Assembly (NCBI GenBank): GCA_030592625.1
Contig: JAUVIY010000090.1
Location: 1-8,970, forward strand
DNA: 8,970 bases
From: Spirochaeta sp.
GTDB lineage: Bacteria; Spirochaetota; Spirochaetia; DSM-2461
Direction: 5' to 3'
The notes under the pieces were generated by a model. The model worked only from the letters and a program-made list of their open reading frames with translations. It had not been told where the DNA came from and searched no databases. Positions 7,781-8,970 of this stretch are shown one piece after another; within the stretch, counting starts at the first letter, position 1; each line of letters opens with the position of its first letter. The translations under genes were made by a program, and so were the position numbers.

Positions 7781-8211
7781 AACCCGAGAAAATCGTCATA
7801 CTCCTCGACAGCTTCACCCGAAGTGAAGCCCGGGCCGCCCTCACCGCTTTCGCCGGCGCCGGTGGCGATGCCTCAAAAGTTGTCGCAGCTCCCATAACCG
7901 AACTGGTTGCCGCCCAGAACACCGCCGAAGCCCTCGGAGCCGTCGTAAAAGGCAAGTGGCCCGGCGGCACTCCCCGATCCGGAGGCAAGCGTAGCGCCCT
8001 CATCGCAGGAGCCGATAAAAGTGACGCCGTCGCCCTGATGCGCAGCTTCAAAAGCATCCTGCCCTCAAACGCCGATCCGGCTTTCGCCATGGTAACCAAA
8101 ACCGGCATGGGCTGGACTGTGGATGAATATCTGGCCCATATCCGCAAGGAGCACGATTACATGAAAACCGCCGATCCCTTGATGGATCCGGATATGAAGG
8201 AGGTGGATTGA
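7774..8211 (+). CDS. DUF3783-like small protein
   Basis: A 145-residue soluble protein with no signal peptide, membrane segment or cysteine. The N-terminal part (about 5-30) reads as a beta strand and helix (KIVILLDSF, then RSEARAALTAFAG). After an Ala/Gly/Pro-rich middle comes a second strand (SALIAGADKSDAVALMRSF, about 74-92). The C-terminal part, PAFAMVTKTGMGWTVDEYLA and the following IRKEHDYM (about 102-130), resembles the end of DUF3783: a hydrophobic strand, T-x-x-N/G-x-W, then a helix with an acidic end. I know of no established function for that family and assign none. It diverges from clpB (117 bp between start codons), and an inverted repeat lies over its start. The ATG at 7774 is the only reasonable start: an in-frame stop is 2 codons upstream, although there is no Shine-Dalgarno. 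The coding sequence is very GC-rich at third positions, which supports it being real. No terminator follows directly. Confidence 0.75.
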   Translation: MSEPEKIVILLDSFTRSEARAALTAFAGAGGDASKVVAAPITELVAAQNTAEALGAVVKGKWPGGTPRSGGKRSALIAGADKSDAVALMRSFKSILPSNADPAFAMVTKTGMGWTVDEYLAHIRKEHDYMKTADPLMDPDMKEVD

Positions 8212-8347
8212 CCTCTGGCGCTCTGTTGTTTAAACCTTGAAAGTTCGGAGGTAGATTTTGGTTAAGGGTTGAGGATGGGGTGAGTATTGAGGCATTTCGC
8301 CGAAGATTGAGTCAGACACCGCATTTTCCCTAAACCCGAGACTCCAT
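8212..8347. other. Intergenic stretch with no recognisable feature
   Basis: This is the first part of the 307-bp gap between the DUF3783-like gene and the MFS-like gene. I see no intrinsic terminator after the stop at 8211, no convincing promoter and no small reading frame with a ribosome site. The rest of the gap holds the three hairpins listed separately. Confidence 0.5.
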
Positions 8348-8394
8348 AAAAAAAGCGCCGCTCCCGGGTAATAACATTACCCGGGAACGACGCT
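8347..8394 (-). terminator. Strong intrinsic terminator facing the minus strand, with no visible gene
   Basis: TCCCGGGTAAT (8362-8372) and ATTACCCGGGA (8376-8386) form a perfect 11-bp stem with a 3-nt loop. Outer arms 8354-8361 and 8387-8394 extend it to 19 positions. The only two imperfect positions are C-A mismatches in the plus-strand RNA (8361/8387 and 8358/8390) but G-U pairs in the minus-strand RNA. Seven A (8348-8354) become a U7 tract directly after the minus-strand stem, while the plus side has no U tract. Both facts say the functional RNA is the minus strand, although both neighbouring genes are on the plus strand. Confidence 0.75.
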
Positions 8395-8414
8395 CAGCGA
8401 AGGGATCTCGATAT

Positions 8415-8451
8415 AGGCCCTCGGGAAAAGGAGGAAACCCCGGGCCTTTCG
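8415..8451 (+). other. GC-rich hairpin, possible weak plus-strand terminator or leader structure
   Basis: AGGCCC (8415-8420) pairs with GGGCCT (8442-8447). After a 2-nt bulge, GGG (8423-8425) pairs with CCC (8439-8441). The loop is purine-rich and contains AAGGAGG (8428-8434), but no start codon follows at a usable distance. The stem is followed by TTTCGTTT, a poor U tract. It could end plus-strand transcripts from the DUF3783-like gene, or be part of a structured leader or of the putative minus-strand RNA. Confidence 0.4.
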
Positions 8452-8465
8452 TTTCTATTAAAGAG

Positions 8466-8488
8466 AACCACGCAGTAGAAATGTGGTT
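8466..8488 (+). other. Small hairpin upstream of the MFS-like gene
   Basis: AACCAC (8466-8471) pairs with GTGGTT (8483-8488), extended by one G-T pair, around a 9-nt loop. It lies 30 nt before the start codon of the MFS-like gene. There is no T tract directly after it, so it is not an obvious terminator. A TAAAAT (8492-8497; 5 of 6 to TATAAT) follows it but has no good -35 partner. Confidence 0.35.
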
Positions 8489-8518
8489 ACGTAAAATAAA
8501 AAATCAGGAATAGTTCTT

Positions 8519-8970
8519 ATGATCGATAAAACAGCGGTAAAACGCACCAAATACCTCTCACGTTCGGAACGACGGATCGGCGGCCGCCTCATTATGAGAT
8601 TCTCAGGCTTCAACGGCCTGGGTATTTCTTTCCTGGGAGATGCAACGGTTACGCTGCTCGCCATCTATTTCGGTGCCGGTAACATGGAACTGGGCCTTAT
8701 TTCCGCCATGCTTTATATCTCAGGTATCGCATTGCTCATTGTCCCCAGGATATTCAAGGGATGTAATGTGGTAACCGTAGGTTTCTGGGCCTGGATGATC
8801 CGGGGATTGGTTTGCCTGCCTTACTCCCTGCTGTTTTTTATCCAGGGCAAGGCCGCCATAGCCTTGATAATGACACTGTACGCCCTGTTCTGCCTCTCCA
8901 GAACCGCCGGGATTGCCATGGTCACCACCATTCAGAAGCGGCTGATGGTGAGCAGCACCCAGAGCGATCT
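8519..8970 (+). CDS. MFS-like multi-spanning membrane protein (3' partial)
   Basis: The first 150 codons are present and the frame is open at the right edge. The ATG at 8519 has AGGAA (8506-8510) 8 nt upstream. The N-terminal ~28 residues are basic and cytoplasmic (KRTKYLSRSERRIGGR). Four membrane segments follow: about 29-53 (GFNGLGISFLGDATVTLLAI), 55-77 (MELGLISAMLYISGIALLIV), 86-109 (GFWAWMIRGLVCLPYSLLFF) and 111-135 (AAIALIMTLYALFCLSRTAG). The short loops and the pattern of a first helix with G-x-x-F-L-G-D, then a second opening with LGLISA, fit the N-terminal half of a major facilitator superfamily transporter. Substrate cannot be inferred. The short loop between TM2 and TM3 (VPRIFKGCNV) carries basic residues, but the classical MFS GxxxDRxGRR motif is not clear, so another polytopic family is possible. 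It is preceded by a 307-bp gap with several hairpins, so it is probably transcribed separately from the DUF3783-like gene. Confidence 0.7.
   Translation, partial: MIDKTAVKRTKYLSRSERRIGGRLIMRFSGFNGLGISFLGDATVTLLAIYFGAGNMELGLISAMLYISGIALLIVPRIFKGCNVVTVGFWAWMIRGLVCLPYSLLFFIQGKAAIALIMTLYALFCLSRTAGIAMVTTIQKRLMVSSTQSD

Noticed and set aside
8428..8445. Possible hidden small gene after AAGGAGG at 8428-8434
   Set aside because: No ATG, GTG or TTG occurs at a usable distance downstream, and the motif lies in a hairpin loop.
8458..8664. 68-residue reading frame on the minus strand over the start of the MFS-like gene
   Set aside because: It is antisense to a well-supported membrane protein, has no recognisable fold and its composition mirrors the opposite strand. 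It is kept only as a remote source for the orphan terminator.
1..8970. CRISPR array, tRNA, rRNA or mobile element
   Set aside because: No short direct repeats with regular spacers, no cloverleaf or rRNA-like sequence, and no transposase or integrase reading frame were seen.

Overview
The window reads as ordinary chromosomal DNA from a free-living, Gram-negative-type bacterium of moderate GC. A spirochaete of the Spirochaetales is my best guess. It rests on the style of the Cache-HAMP adenylate cyclase with its C-terminal helical tail, on a secreted CARDB-repeat protein, and on a DUF3783-like protein. This is family-level inference from protein style; no rRNA or other phylogenetic marker is present. 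I see no insertion sequence, phage gene, tRNA, rRNA or CRISPR array.

Layout, left to right: (1) The 3' part of a large secreted or surface protein (+, open at the left edge) carries at least three CARDB-like immunoglobulin-fold repeats and a C-terminal PPC-like beta domain. It ends in a hairpin terminator (1586-1621). (2) A convergent, unassigned membrane-anchored coiled-coil protein (-, 1678-3324) follows. (3) Divergent from it, across only 36 bp, is a class III adenylate cyclase (+, 3361-5067) with TM, Cache-like sensor, TM, HAMP, catalytic domain and tail. (4) A convergent, complete ClpB disaggregase (-, 5080-7656) ends 12 bp from the cyclase stop. (5) Divergent from clpB is a 145-aa DUF3783-like protein (+, 7774-8211); an inverted repeat lies over its start codon. 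(6) A 307-bp intergenic region (8212-8518) holds three hairpins. One is an intrinsic terminator that points to the minus strand, where no gene is visible. (7) The first 150 codons of an MFS-like membrane protein (+, from 8519) run off the right edge.

Functionally, the cyclase senses something outside the cytoplasmic membrane and makes cAMP, and the divergent coiled-coil protein places a long helical domain in the same compartment. ClpB, with DnaK, rescues aggregated proteins. No single pathway unites the window. The points most worth a second look are the orphan minus-strand terminator, the operator-like repeat and apparently leaderless start at the clpB/DUF3783 divergence, and the coiled-coil/cyclase divergent pair. 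I found no convincing new multi-gene system.
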